Of a stretch of 64,000 bases of DNA, positions 34,029-42,463 are shown one piece after another. Below the pieces are notes generated by a model, which was not told the DNA's origin, ran no database searches, and was given only the letters and a program-made list of their open reading frames with translations. The translations under genes were made by a program, and so were the position numbers. Every line of letters starts with the position of its first letter. The stretch's first letter is position 1. Where the stretch lies: the NCBI GenBank assembly GCA_038740345.1, contig JAVYMA010000001.1:1-64000 (forward strand), given 5' to 3'. Source of the stretch: Methanomassiliicoccales archaeon. Its GTDB lineage: Archaea > Thermoplasmatota > Thermoplasmata > Methanomassiliicoccales > UBA472.

Positions 34029-34831
34029 CATTGGTGGCCATAATGCGCCCCCAGGACAGGCTTGAGGAGTCCATGCGCTTAGCTGAGCAGTTCGGCTTCC
34101 AAGCCATATGCGCATCGCCCATCGAGATAGAGCTCAGGGACAGCGAGGCATTCGACTTCTTCTTGGATGAGCTGCGGAAGGAGAGGGTGGATCTGGTCAT
34201 GTTCAGTTCGGCCACAGCGGTGCAGTCAGCCCTGGATCTGGCTCAGCGCCGATCTGCCAGGGAGGATTTCCTCCGGCACCTCCGAAGAACCGAGATAGTG
34301 GCCATCGGACCCGCGACATGCAGGAAGCTGGAGAAGGAAGGGTTGCACGCAGAGGGCATTCCCGAGGAGTTCACTTCCGAAGGCCTGGTGCAATACGCCA
34401 AAAAGTTGTCACGACCTGGAGCCAGATGCTACGTACTGCGCTCCGATCAGGGCTCGGGCGCCTTGCTTCCAGGGCTCAGGCAAGCCGGACTGCAGGCTGA
34501 CGAAGTGGTGGTCTATTCCCTGATGAGACGCGAGGGAGCGGAGGATCTGCAGCGGCTGATCGATCATGGCGAGAGGGGAGAGGTGGATGTCTTCCTGTTC
34601 ACCTCATCCCTTTCAGCCCGCATCCTATTGGATACTTGGTCCTCGAGATCTGGCATGGATGCAGTGATGCGCTCCTTATCCGCTAAGATAGTAGGAGCCA
34701 TAGGCCCTCCCACCAAAGAGACGTTGGAGTCCTACGGGATAAGGGTGGACGTGATGCCTGCGCGCGCCACCTTCATCGATCTGCTGCAAGCGGTCAAGGA
34801 TTGGCTGGAAAAAAAGCCGAGGGGATGCTGA
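34025..34831 (+). CDS. hemD: Uroporphyrinogen III synthase
   Basis: A two-lobed protein of about 268 residues with weak but recognisable HemD features: VAIMRPQDRLEESMRLAEQ, DLVMFSSATAVQSALDL, VVAIGPATCRKLEKEGL, and VDVFLFTSSLSARILL with AIGPPTKETLESYGI. HemD diverges strongly across species, and position at the end of the hem operon, overlapping hemC/cobA as ATGA, supports the call. It inverts ring D and closes hydroxymethylbilane to uroporphyrinogen III. ATG 34025 is preferred over the longer open frame from 33941. Confidence 0.85.
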   Translation: MTLVAIMRPQDRLEESMRLAEQFGFQAICASPIEIELRDSEAFDFFLDELRKERVDLVMFSSATAVQSALDLAQRRSAREDFLRHLRRTEIVAIGPATCRKLEKEGLHAEGIPEEFTSEGLVQYAKKLSRPGARCYVLRSDQGSGALLPGLRQAGLQADEVVVYSLMRREGAEDLQRLIDHGERGEVDVFLFTSSLSARILLDTWSSRSGMDAVMRSLSAKIVGAIGPPTKETLESYGIRVDVMPARATFIDLLQAVKDWLEKKPRGC

Positions 34832-35600
34832 GCGGGGCGAGCGCTCGAGCCATCATGAATGTTGCGCCCATTCCCCGCCTCAGGCCTTCATTCCATCTCG
34901 GCTAGTTTTGTGAAAAGACGTGTCCCGCCGAAGATCCTTAGATATTCCTGTTGTAAACTGAATAACCCCACTTCATCGCTTAAAAATTCCCTGCTCAATT
35001 TCTCATCTTTCCTACCATTGTAATTTATATAAGTTATTGAAATCTATTTTTTTCAAGAATTGGGATAAGTATTGTTCTGGAATAACGCTAACGATAACGA
35101 TGAATATACTTTTAATCGCATTTTGATGCTTTTTTGCTTTTTTCTAAAGTCAAAACGACCATGTGTCAATTTGTTTATCAAGCCTCATAAATTCATCCTC
35201 TTGGTTTTAGCGAAGTTCATTGGGAGCGTGCATTGAAGATTTCAGAAAAATAAGAAAGGAAAGAGACTTTCAAAAGATCGGGTCCGTAACCTCTCCTCTG
35301 CAACGAGTTGCCCGGATTAGAGCCCTTTCAGCTTCATTCCAGTCGTTCTTAAGGTAAGAAATACCATTTAAACCGCCTGAAAAGATTGAAAAAAGGAAAA
35401 AGCGAGAACTGTTGGAGGTGGGCTTACTTAATGTAGACTACCATGTTTCCGCCTTTAATCAGAATTGTCGGGTCAGCATTGTCTGTAGCGCCCAACAAGG
35501 TGTCACAAACCAAAGACCCCATTCAGCCTCCCAGATTTTTTGTGTTATATGCCTTTTCCTAGCTGACTTTGTTAATTTCGCGAAAAATTTGAAACATAAA
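34832..35600. other. Long AT-richer intergenic DNA at left side of the accessory island
   Basis: About 770 bases with markedly lower GC than the hem genes. I find no convincing gene. A 45-base GC-richer patch at 35280-35325 contains a small hairpin (CAAC-GA-GTTG) but does not fold into a tRNA by eye. A weak ORF (35412-35642) ends in MPTHTLYGYPYP, encoded by a repeat that also encodes the ATPase N-terminus. It is probably a decayed copy or repeat read-through rather than a gene. Confidence 0.4.
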
Positions 35601-35633
35601 AGTATGCCCACCCATACTTTGTATGGGTACCCC
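35601..35633 (+). repeat. Inverted-repeat copy downstream of the ATPase gene
   Basis: The plus strand reads AGTATG, then CCATACT, then GTATGGGTACCC with 5-bp and 2-bp interruptions. The same order occurs on the minus strand at 36813-36781, about 26 of 33 positions identical. Internally CCCATAC-TTT-GTATGGG (35611-35627) is a perfect 7-bp dyad, followed by the self-complementary GGGTACCC. It begins 50 bp beyond the ATPase stop codon. Confidence 0.65.
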
Positions 35634-35682
35634 TACCCCTGAATTCCTTTAACCATGTTTCAGCTTCCATGACCAAAAATAA

Positions 35683-36810
35683 CTATTCAGGCAGAGGATC
35701 CTCTCTAATCCCTTCACTTAAAAGTACATCAGATATCACATATCTGTTGTCAATCCTCATTACTATGCCCATATTACACAGATTTTTAAGAACGGTTGTA
35801 ACAGCATGATTTGTTATTGATCGCGCCTCCTTGGTCTCAATCACAGACTTAATTTGCGACCAAGTGGCTGGACCTATTCTCGCGAGAAAATTCAGAGTAG
35901 CACCATAACGCCGAGACAAGGCCACAATCTTCAAAACCTCTTCCCTCGCTAGTTTTCCAGCCTCAGAAGCAACCTCATCTACAAGCTCCCTTGAACAATC
36001 ATTTCTGTCTCGACACCTTACACCAAACAGCGTAAGCCACCCCGGAACCCCATCTAGCCTTTTGACAGCGTACTCTAACAATTCAGCGCTGGGCTCCAGC
36101 TTGATCTGCCTAAACCCAGAAACAAGGAAGTCCTTTGCCGTACTGGCAGAGAAATTTGTCATTTGAACTTGAACAAAATGTCTTCCGTACAAAGGAGAGT
36201 TAGGTTGATCAAGACCCAGGAAATCAAACAAGACGCCAACCTCTGAACCTGTCACCACGACCACAATATTATGGTAAGAGTCAACAACATGTGCAAGAAA
36301 ATGGAGCATCCACTTATCTCCACGAATAACCTGGATTTCGTCATATGCAATCAAAAATTTTCTGTTCTTCTTTTCAGCCCACTTGTCGATCTCACTGAAA
36401 AGCTCAGCCAGGTCCACTCCTGCCTTACCCCACTCGAAGCTCAACTCGTTACCAAGAAATGACACGCCCTTCAAATGTTTTAAAGCCTCTGAAAAATCAG
36501 AGAGCCATTTTCGATTAATCTGTCTAAAAGCTGCTTCCAATCTCCGGACAATATCAGCATAAGAAGGATTAAAAGGCAATCCGCGCAAATCCAAAATGGC
36601 AAAAGGGCAATCACTCTCAACTAACGCAACGTTGACAAAAGACGTCTTTCCCGTCCGACGAAGACCAGTAACCACAATCAAAGATGAATAAGAAATTGCC
36701 TTGAAAAACTGTTTAAGTTCTTTCTCACGATTGTATAGATCTTCTTTTTTTGTTTTTGGCCGTGGATCAAAATACATGTTTGGGTACCCATACCTAGTAT
36801 GGCTACCCAT
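35683..36810 (-). CDS. Archaeal P-loop ATPase (PF01637-type, AAA/STAND-like)
   Basis: The N-terminus carries the family signature MYFDPRPKTKKEDLYNREKE, then Walker A VVTGLRRTGKTSFVNV, Walker B KFLIAYDEIQV and a C-terminal winged-helix-like region of about 90 residues. Members are abundant, often island-borne archaeal ATPases of uncertain role. The frame extends to 36867, but ATG 36810 falls at the 5' end of the flanking repeat and gives an N-terminus (MGSHTRYGYPNMYF) that parallels the repeat copy at 35605 (MPTHTLYGYP), so I start there. GC content is below that of the surrounding operons and a recombinase remnant is adjacent, indicating acquisition. Function unknown. Confidence 0.8.
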   Translation of the reverse strand: MGSHTRYGYPNMYFDPRPKTKKEDLYNREKELKQFFKAISYSSLIVVTGLRRTGKTSFVNVALVESDCPFAILDLRGLPFNPSYADIVRRLEAAFRQINRKWLSDFSEALKHLKGVSFLGNELSFEWGKAGVDLAELFSEIDKWAEKKNRKFLIAYDEIQVIRGDKWMLHFLAHVVDSYHNIVVVVTGSEVGVLFDFLGLDQPNSPLYGRHFVQVQMTNFSASTAKDFLVSGFRQIKLEPSAELLEYAVKRLDGVPGWLTLFGVRCRDRNDCSRELVDEVASEAGKLAREEVLKIVALSRRYGATLNFLARIGPATWSQIKSVIETKEARSITNHAVTTVLKNLCNMGIVMRIDNRYVISDVLLSEGIREDPLPE

Positions 36811-36813
36811 ACT
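36781..36813 (-). repeat. Inverted-repeat copy forming the 5' end of the ATPase gene
   Basis: Minus strand: AGTATGG-GTAG-CCATACT overlaps CCATAC-TAG-GTATGG, then GGGTACCC. It includes two phased GTATGGGTA units. The repeat encodes the first ten residues of the ATPase and is inverted relative to the copy at 35601-35633, so the gene is bracketed by it. The nested dyads look like a protein-binding site as well as coding sequence. Confidence 0.65.
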
Positions 36814-37049
36814 AATAAAGTTTTCAACATCAAGAATAAAATAATAATTAACCATCGTAAGTCTCAAAAAATGGGTTTACATAGAAGTCGCTATCGATTC
36901 TGAGCTTCAAAACCGATCCGCCCATAACGGAAAGACCCCACCATTTTCGTTAAGGCGAGAGGTGATGATTAATTCACTTTTTCTCAAGATTTTGTTTTGA
37001 TTATAATCGCAGATGTACTCGAAGCCTGCTTTCGAAAGCTGGATAGCTC

Positions 37050-37703
37050 TTATTCTGTGTAGGCTGCTTTTACGTTGTATTCCTCGTATGTGAAGTTTAT
37101 TATCTGGGTGTATTTGAGGATGTTCGTGATGTTACCGCGACCAAGAGATTTGCATAATGTGGAGTATGTTGAGGGGTTTGTGGTACTCCATGGTTGCATT
37201 CCGGTGGCGTAGCGTGTGAAAGATGATTTTGTTAGGCGCGGTTTTTTGCTGCCTATTGCTGCGATTTTCTGCCACTTTCCAATAAGTTCGTGGTGATTTT
37301 CAACTGGTTCCGCTGAAGACGCATTTTGAGGTTTTCGATAGGCCAAGTAAACTCATTCTTTTATGCATTGGAAGATTTTGAGTGTTCTTGAGTTGTTATG
37401 CTTTTCTAGCGTTATTCCTACAGTGTTGCGCTCGATGTCGATGTCTGTCCATTTGAATTGCCACGCTTCGCCCACATCTTGCGCCTGTTTTTCTAGGAGT
37501 TGAAGAAAGGCGCTTGTTTTGTTTTCGTGTCTGACGATTAGGTGATCGATTTCGCTTTCTGTTGGAATAAAGGGCAGTTTCTCCATTGCTACGTATTTCA
37601 GTAGGTTCCAGGTTCCGCCTACGCAAATGAGATGGCTGCTGTAGTATTCGAAGGTTTTTCTTTCCAACCGAAGTTCCAGTTTAGCATCGATAGAATTTTC
37701 CAA
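37050..37703 (-). pseudogene. Decayed tyrosine recombinase (archaeal XerC/integrase type)
   Basis: In one frame it reads EKLPFIPTESEIDHLI ... GEAWQFKWTDIDIERNTVGIT, the usual N-terminal part of the catalytic domain. The expected E-TGARCGEAW with the first catalytic Arg appears only by combining frames (KTGARCG in the neighbouring frame near 37470). Further on, FHTLRHRNATMEYHK with the HxxR motif lies in a different frame from LGRGNITNILKYTQIINF, which holds the candidate tyrosine nucleophile. At least three indels therefore break the gene. It sits beside the ATPase in a low-GC island, consistent with a former integrative element. Limits are approximate. Confidence 0.75.
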
Positions 37704-38322
37704 GACCCGACTGATGCAAAAACGGTATTAGAAATCAGCTCTAATATCATGATCTGCAATCAAGCCATTATACAATTTCCACATAAGAATCGTCTTTCAA
37801 CCAACCTTTTAATTGATAAATTGTAAGCTATTGGTTTTTGCAAATAAAAGATAAGAAAAAATGGCTTTCATAGGACGAAATTTCTACACCCTCTTCGCAC
37901 TGAGATGCCCCGTTTTAGGCATTTTCAGCTTCTATTTAGTCGTTTTCGAGGTAGGAAATCACACCAAGGACACTTGGATTTGAGGATTCCGAATCCCACC
38001 ATATCATCTAGGGCTTCCAGGATATTATCTTATTATGAATATTTAAAAAAGGTTAGGTTAAGAAGAATGATGAGATTTGAATCTCGCAGAAGGAGAATGA
38101 GAAGCTCAACACTCTTCTCTTTCTCGTGGAATGAGCTGTTACGGATCGAGCCGGATGTCCAGATTAGGTCAGGAAAGGCATATGGCCTCTCCAAGCACAA
38201 GGTTATAAGGTGGCACCAACCTTAGCATTCATCATATCTACTTGCTCACGAAGAGGACCAACCTACGAAAGGGATATATGCGTGATACATATTGACACGG
38301 TGCGGAATAGGGGTGCATGACA
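37704..38322. promoter_or_regulatory. Right part of accessory island and shikimate-operon promoter
   Basis: About 600 bases, AT-rich to about 38050 and then returning to chromosomal composition. No convincing gene: the arginine-rich frame at 37905-38225 lacks protein-like structure. AAGGT and ACCTT arms form a small hairpin near 38207-38223. A TATA-like GATATATG (38273-38280) precedes the first shikimate gene by about 45 nt, and GGGGTG at 38310-38315 is 7 nt from ATG 38323. Confidence 0.4.
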
Positions 38323-39117
38323 ATGCTGCTTGGCAAGAACGTGCGCATGGAGCGGATCATCGACCGAGGGACGGGGCGAGCGGTCATCGTCCCCATGGAC
38401 CATGGTATGAGCATGGGGCCCATACAGGGCCTGGTGGACCTTCGCGGGACCATTGACATGGTCTCCCAGGGAGGGGCCACAGCCATAGTGCTCCACAAAG
38501 GGGCCGTTCCCTATTCCTATCGCTCTTACGGCCGCGACATCGGTCTCATCCTCCACTTATCCGCCTCCACTAATCTTGGCTCATGGGCCAATCACAAGGT
38601 GCTGGTGGCCACGGTGGAAGAGGCCATAAGGATAGGCGCGGACGCAGTCTCCGTCCATGTCAACCTGGGCAATGAGGATGAGCCGGAGATGCTCAAGGAC
38701 ATCGGGCAGGTCTCGAAGAGTTGTGCCGAATGGGGCATGCCTCTGCTTGTGATGGCATATCCCCGGGGGAAGGACATCAAGGACGCCTTCGACGTAGAGC
38801 TGCTGAAGCAATGCGCTCGTGTGGCCACGGAATTGGGGGCGGACATAGTCAAGACCAACTATACTGGTGACATTGATACTTTCCGCGAGGTCACGCGCGG
38901 AGCCTTGGCCCCCGTGGTCATCGCCGGAGGCCCCAAGATGGACTCGGATGAGAAGCTTCTGCAAATGGTCAAGGACTCCATAGAGGCGGGCGGCAAGGGA
39001 GTGAGCATAGGCCGCAACATCTTCCAGCATCGCAACGTGGTGGGCATCACGCGCGCCATCTCCTCCATAGTGCTGGATGACATGGAGGTCGAGGAAGCGC
39101 TCAAGTTCTTAAAGTGA
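38323..39117 (+). CDS. aroA': 2-amino-3,7-dideoxy-D-threo-hept-6-ulosonate (ADTH) synthase
   Basis: A class I aldolase-like TIM barrel of about 264 residues: [15 protein letters not shown] at the N-terminus, the Schiff-base Lys region [13 protein letters not shown] (near residue 184), VVIAGGPKM and [11 protein letters not shown]. It condenses 6-deoxy-5-ketofructose 1-phosphate with aspartate semialdehyde, the archaeal replacement for DAHP synthase. Aspartate kinase (57260) and asd (45867) in the same window supply its aspartate semialdehyde. It heads the aro operon, 6 nt before the next gene. ATG 38317 is also possible; the GGGGTG spacing favours 38323. Confidence 0.9.
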   Translation: MLLGKNVRMERIIDRGTGRAVIVPMDHGMSMGPIQGLVDLRGTIDMVSQGGATAIVLHKGAVPYSYRSYGRDIGLILHLSASTNLGSWANHKVLVATVEEAIRIGADAVSVHVNLGNEDEPEMLKDIGQVSKSCAEWGMPLLVMAYPRGKDIKDAFDVELLKQCARVATELGADIVKTNYTGDIDTFREVTRGALAPVVIAGGPKMDSDEKLLQMVKDSIEAGGKGVSIGRNIFQHRNVVGITRAISSIVLDDMEVEEALKFLK

Positions 39118-39123
39118 TCAGCC

Positions 39124-40152
39124 ATGCCCAAGATCATTTGGGTCAGGACCGACCACCTGACCACCTACGAAGAGCGCAAGAAGGCGACCTCCAGCGCCTT
39201 GGAAGCGGGGTACGTGCAGATAGTGATCCGCCAGGAGGACAAGGAGCTCAAGCGCCTGGGACGGTTCGACGCTATCGTCCTGAAGGGCAAGGACCTGCTG
39301 CTGGAGGAGGAGAAGGTGGGCGAGCTTATTGAGGTGAGCTCCAACGAGGACCTGAAGCGAGCCTATGCCCTCAAGGACAAGGTGGAGCATCTGATGGTAG
39401 AGGCCAAAGACTGGCGCGTCATCCCTCTGGAGAACCTCATCGCCGAGTTCCAGAAGTCGAGGACGAAGATAATGGCCGTGGCCTCCACCCCTGAGGAAGC
39501 GAAGCTATTCTTAGCTACCCTGGAGGTAGGGGTGTCGGGCGTGGTGCTCCAGCCCTCGTCACCTTCCAAGCTGAAGGATTTCCAGGTGCTGCGGGAACAG
39601 GAGCTGCCTAAGATGCAGCTGAGCAAAGCCGTGGTGAGCAGGATCGCACCGGCGGGAGTGGGGGACAGGGTGTGTGTGGACACCTGCTCTATGCTGCGCG
39701 TGGGCGAGGGGATGCTGGTAGGCTCGCAATCCGCCTGCTTGTTCCTGGTCTGCTCGGAGAGCTTAGAGAGTGAGTATGTGGCCTCCAGGCCTTTCAGGGT
39801 CAATGCCGGTGCGGTGCACGCTTACATCCTCACCCCCTCAGGTAAGACGCGCTATCTCTCCGAGATAAGGAGCGGAGATGAGGTGCTGGCGGTGGATTCG
39901 GAGGGGAGGGGGCGCGCCGTGGTGGTGGGAAGGGCGAAGATAGAGCGCCGCCCGCTGTTGCTGGTGGAGGTGAAGGTGGGGGAGAGGAGGTTCACCACCA
40001 TACTGCAGAACGCCGAGACCATACGCTTATGCTCCCCTCAAGGTCCCATCTCTATCTCTGACCTCAAGCCGGGACAGGAGATATTAGTCAAGGTGGAAGA
40101 AGGGGGAAGGCACTTCGGCCAGGCCATAACGGAGACGATCACCGAACTATGA
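39124..40152 (+). CDS. aroB': 3-dehydroquinate synthase, type II (archaeal)
   Basis: A 342-residue protein matching the archaeal DHQ synthase II family: IWVRTDHLTTYEERKKATS at the N-terminus, VVSRIAPAGVGDRVCVDTCS and the C-terminal SRPFRVNAGAVHAYILTPSG. It performs NAD-dependent oxidative deamination and cyclisation of ADTH to 3-dehydroquinate, and is paired with the preceding ADTH synthase as in other archaea using this route. Its stop overlaps the aroDE fusion as ATGA. Confidence 0.92.
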   Translation: MPKIIWVRTDHLTTYEERKKATSSALEAGYVQIVIRQEDKELKRLGRFDAIVLKGKDLLLEEEKVGELIEVSSNEDLKRAYALKDKVEHLMVEAKDWRVIPLENLIAEFQKSRTKIMAVASTPEEAKLFLATLEVGVSGVVLQPSSPSKLKDFQVLREQELPKMQLSKAVVSRIAPAGVGDRVCVDTCSMLRVGEGMLVGSQSACLFLVCSESLESEYVASRPFRVNAGAVHAYILTPSGKTRYLSEIRSGDEVLAVDSEGRGRAVVVGRAKIERRPLLLVEVKVGERRFTTILQNAETIRLCSPQGPISISDLKPGQEILVKVEEGGRHFGQAITETITEL

Positions 40153-41615
40153 GCAAGATATGCGTTTCTGTAATGGAGCAGGACTTGAAAGCGGCGGCCC
40201 AAGCCGTCCAAGCGGCCAAGGAAGGAGGAGCTGATCTGGTGGAGATAAGATTTGACGCCATGCCCTCCCTTCCTCAGGATCTCGCGTGCCTTAAGAGAAT
40301 CGATATTCCCAAGATAGCCACGCTGCGCCTGGCTTCGCATGGGGGTAGATTCGAAGGAGGGGAAGAAGAGAGGCTGCGCTTCTTCCGCAAGTGCCTTCGC
40401 TCTGGCTTCGACCTTCTGGACGCTGAGCTTGGCTCGCAGCTCATGAAGCACCGCTACCGGGAGCTGAAGAGGGCGAGCATGATTTGCTCCTATCATGATT
40501 TTAGCGGCACGCCTCCGCCGTCAAGCATCGTGGAGAAGCTGGTCCTGGCTTCCTCCAAGGAGGCGTTGCCTAAAGCGGCCTTCATGATCAGGGGGGCGAG
40601 GGATTTGCTGAGCTTGGCCCGAGCGGCCAAGATGTACTCCGCCACGGGCAAGCAATTCGTCCTCATAGGTATGGGTGAGATGGGAGAGCTGACGCGGATC
40701 CGCGCTGATCGCCTTGGATGCGCTTTCACCTACGCCTCCTTGTGCAAAGGCAAGGAGACAGCACCGGGACAGATCGACCTGGCTACCATGCGTTCCTTTT
40801 CTAAAGACTCTATCGTGCTGGGGATAGTAGGTCATCCCTTGGGCCATACCCTCTCACCCACCATGCACCAGGCTGCGCTGAGAGCCGCTGGGATTTCAGG
40901 CAAGTATCTTCGCTTCGACCTCCCCCCCGAAGAGCTGGAGGATTTCATCGATGTGGTACTGGAATATGAAATCAAGGGATTCAACGTCACCATCCCCTAT
41001 AAAGAATCCATCATTCCTCTCTTGGATCAGGCGGACTCGTCGGCAGAGGTGGTGGGCGCGGTGAACACGGTGGTGGTCAGGGGAGGTAGGCTGATAGGCC
41101 ATAACACAGATGTGTACGGTATAGAGAGCACATTCAAGGAGAAGAGCATAGAGCCCCGCAGCAAGAGGGCCCTAGTCATCGGGGCTGGAGGAGCGGCCAG
41201 GGCGGCCTGCTCCTTTCTTACCTCCGCGGGCGCGGAGGTTTGGATATACAACCGCACCCAGGCGAGAGCTGAGGCGCTCGCCAAAGCCTTCCAGGGATGC
41301 GCAGCGCTGGGAGAGGATTCTTTGCGGAAAACGGAATTCGATATCATCATCAATTGCACCCCCGTGGGGATGGAGGGATTCCCGAAGCAGCTACCCCTAC
41401 CCATCGAGACCCTACGGCCAGGCCAGTTCGTCATGGATACCATCTACAATCCTCCTGAGACCGAGCTTCTCAGGTTCGCTAAACAAAGAGGGGCTATAAC
41501 GGCCAATGGAGAGAGCATGCTGGTGCATCAAGCGGCGCGTTCCTTCGCTCTTTGGACCGATGCCCAGGTAGGAGTTGAGGTGATGCTCAGCGCCATAAGG
41601 GAGGCGAGGGCATGA
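40149..41615 (+). CDS. aroDE: Bifunctional 3-dehydroquinate dehydratase (type I) / shikimate dehydrogenase
   Basis: Residues 1 to about 215 are type I dehydroquinase (LVEIRFDAMPS, the catalytic His in ICSYHDFSG near 116, the Schiff-base Lys in LPKAAFMIRG near 142). Residues about 222-488 are shikimate dehydrogenase (VLGIVGHPLGHTLSPTMHQ, catalytic Lys in NVTIPYKES, VIGAGGAARAACSFL for NADP, GESMLVHQAARSFALW). The fusion carries two consecutive steps, 3-dehydroquinate to shikimate, in one chain, as in plants and some bacteria. It overlaps both neighbours by 4 nt in the aro operon. Confidence 0.92.
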   Translation: MSKICVSVMEQDLKAAAQAVQAAKEGGADLVEIRFDAMPSLPQDLACLKRIDIPKIATLRLASHGGRFEGGEEERLRFFRKCLRSGFDLLDAELGSQLMKHRYRELKRASMICSYHDFSGTPPPSSIVEKLVLASSKEALPKAAFMIRGARDLLSLARAAKMYSATGKQFVLIGMGEMGELTRIRADRLGCAFTYASLCKGKETAPGQIDLATMRSFSKDSIVLGIVGHPLGHTLSPTMHQAALRAAGISGKYLRFDLPPEELEDFIDVVLEYEIKGFNVTIPYKESIIPLLDQADSSAEVVGAVNTVVVRGGRLIGHNTDVYGIESTFKEKSIEPRSKRALVIGAGGAARAACSFLTSAGAEVWIYNRTQARAEALAKAFQGCAALGEDSLRKTEFDIIINCTPVGMEGFPKQLPLPIETLRPGQFVMDTIYNPPETELLRFAKQRGAITANGESMLVHQAARSFALWTDAQVGVEVMLSAIREARA

Positions 41616-42463
41616 AGGGGAAGGGCAGGTCGCATGGAGCGGGGACCATAGTCAACGCCATCGCCGCGGGGAAAGGGGCAGCATTCGGCTTGAACCTGAT
41701 TACTGAAGCCGAAGTAGAGCTGGACTACAGCAAGAAGATAAATGTGATCATCGAGGGATTCGAGGGGGAGCCTACCGCTTTGGTGGAGAGATGCGTACTC
41801 AACGTGCTCAACCGGGAGGCGCCGAGGCAAGGTTACGGAGCCACGGTGACGACCAGGTCGCAGATACCCATCTCCCGCGGGCTGAAGAGCTCCAGCGCCG
41901 CGGCCAACGCCGTGGTCCTGGCAACTTATGAAGCATTAGGAATAAAGGTGGACCCCCTTAAGGCGGTGCGCATCGGCACCAAGAGCGCCATCGAGGCCAA
42001 GGTGTCGGTCACAGGAGCGTTCGACGACGCCTGCGCCTCCATGCTGGGAGGCGTGGTGCTCACGGACAACAGGCGGGAGAGAGTGGTGAGACAGGACTTA
42101 CTCCCGGCAGGCCTGGTAGCCGTGATACACGTCCCTGGTTATCAGGTGCGCAAGTCCTCCCTACCCTTGGATAGGATAAGAGCCATCGCCCCCGCCGCCG
42201 AGGCGGCCTTCGAGCGCGCCCGTAAAGGCCGTTACGCCGAGGCCATGCTCATCAATTCCCTGGCTTATTCCTCTGCCTTGGGACAGAGCCTGGATGCCAT
42301 GTATCGCGCCTTAGGCGCGGGCGCCTATGCCGCGGGCCTATCTGGCACAGGACCAGCCACGGTCATTCTGGTGGAACGGGAAAAAGTAGGAATGATAAGA
42401 GAGCTCTTCCTACCCGAGGAAATCATGGTGGCAGAACTTTACCAACCGGAGGTCAAGAGATGA
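41612..42463 (+). CDS. aroK: Archaeal shikimate kinase (GHMP family)
   Basis: A 283-residue GHMP kinase: GTIVNAIAAGKGAAFGLN, the ATP loop PISRGLKSSSAAANAVV and the C-terminal GLSGTGPATVILV. This family replaces bacterial AroK in archaea and phosphorylates shikimate. Position between aroDE and EPSP synthase with 4-nt overlaps on both sides confirms the substrate. Confidence 0.93.
   Translation: MKGKGRSHGAGTIVNAIAAGKGAAFGLNLITEAEVELDYSKKINVIIEGFEGEPTALVERCVLNVLNREAPRQGYGATVTTRSQIPISRGLKSSSAAANAVVLATYEALGIKVDPLKAVRIGTKSAIEAKVSVTGAFDDACASMLGGVVLTDNRRERVVRQDLLPAGLVAVIHVPGYQVRKSSLPLDRIRAIAPAAEAAFERARKGRYAEAMLINSLAYSSALGQSLDAMYRALGAGAYAAGLSGTGPATVILVEREKVGMIRELFLPEEIMVAELYQPEVKR

Noticed and set aside
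35280-35325. GC-richer patch that looked like part of a tRNA or a small RNA on the minus strand
   Set aside because: Only one short hairpin (CAAC-GA-GTTG) forms. No acceptor stem, D-arm or TPsiC arm could be paired, so neither a tRNA nor an attachment-site fragment can be supported.
35412-35642. 76-codon frame ending in MPTHTLYGYPYP
   Set aside because: Only the last 12 codons, which belong to the inverted repeat, show similarity to anything; the rest looks non-coding. Treated as repeat-derived.
37396-37626. Separate 76-codon minus-strand frame inside the recombinase
   Set aside because: It contains a fragment (KTGARCG) of the broken recombinase in a shifted frame, so it is part of the pseudogene rather than a gene.
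37905-38225. Arginine/serine-rich frame of 106 codons
   Set aside because: Low-complexity basic composition, no domain pattern, no convincing ribosome site, and it lies in a decayed island.
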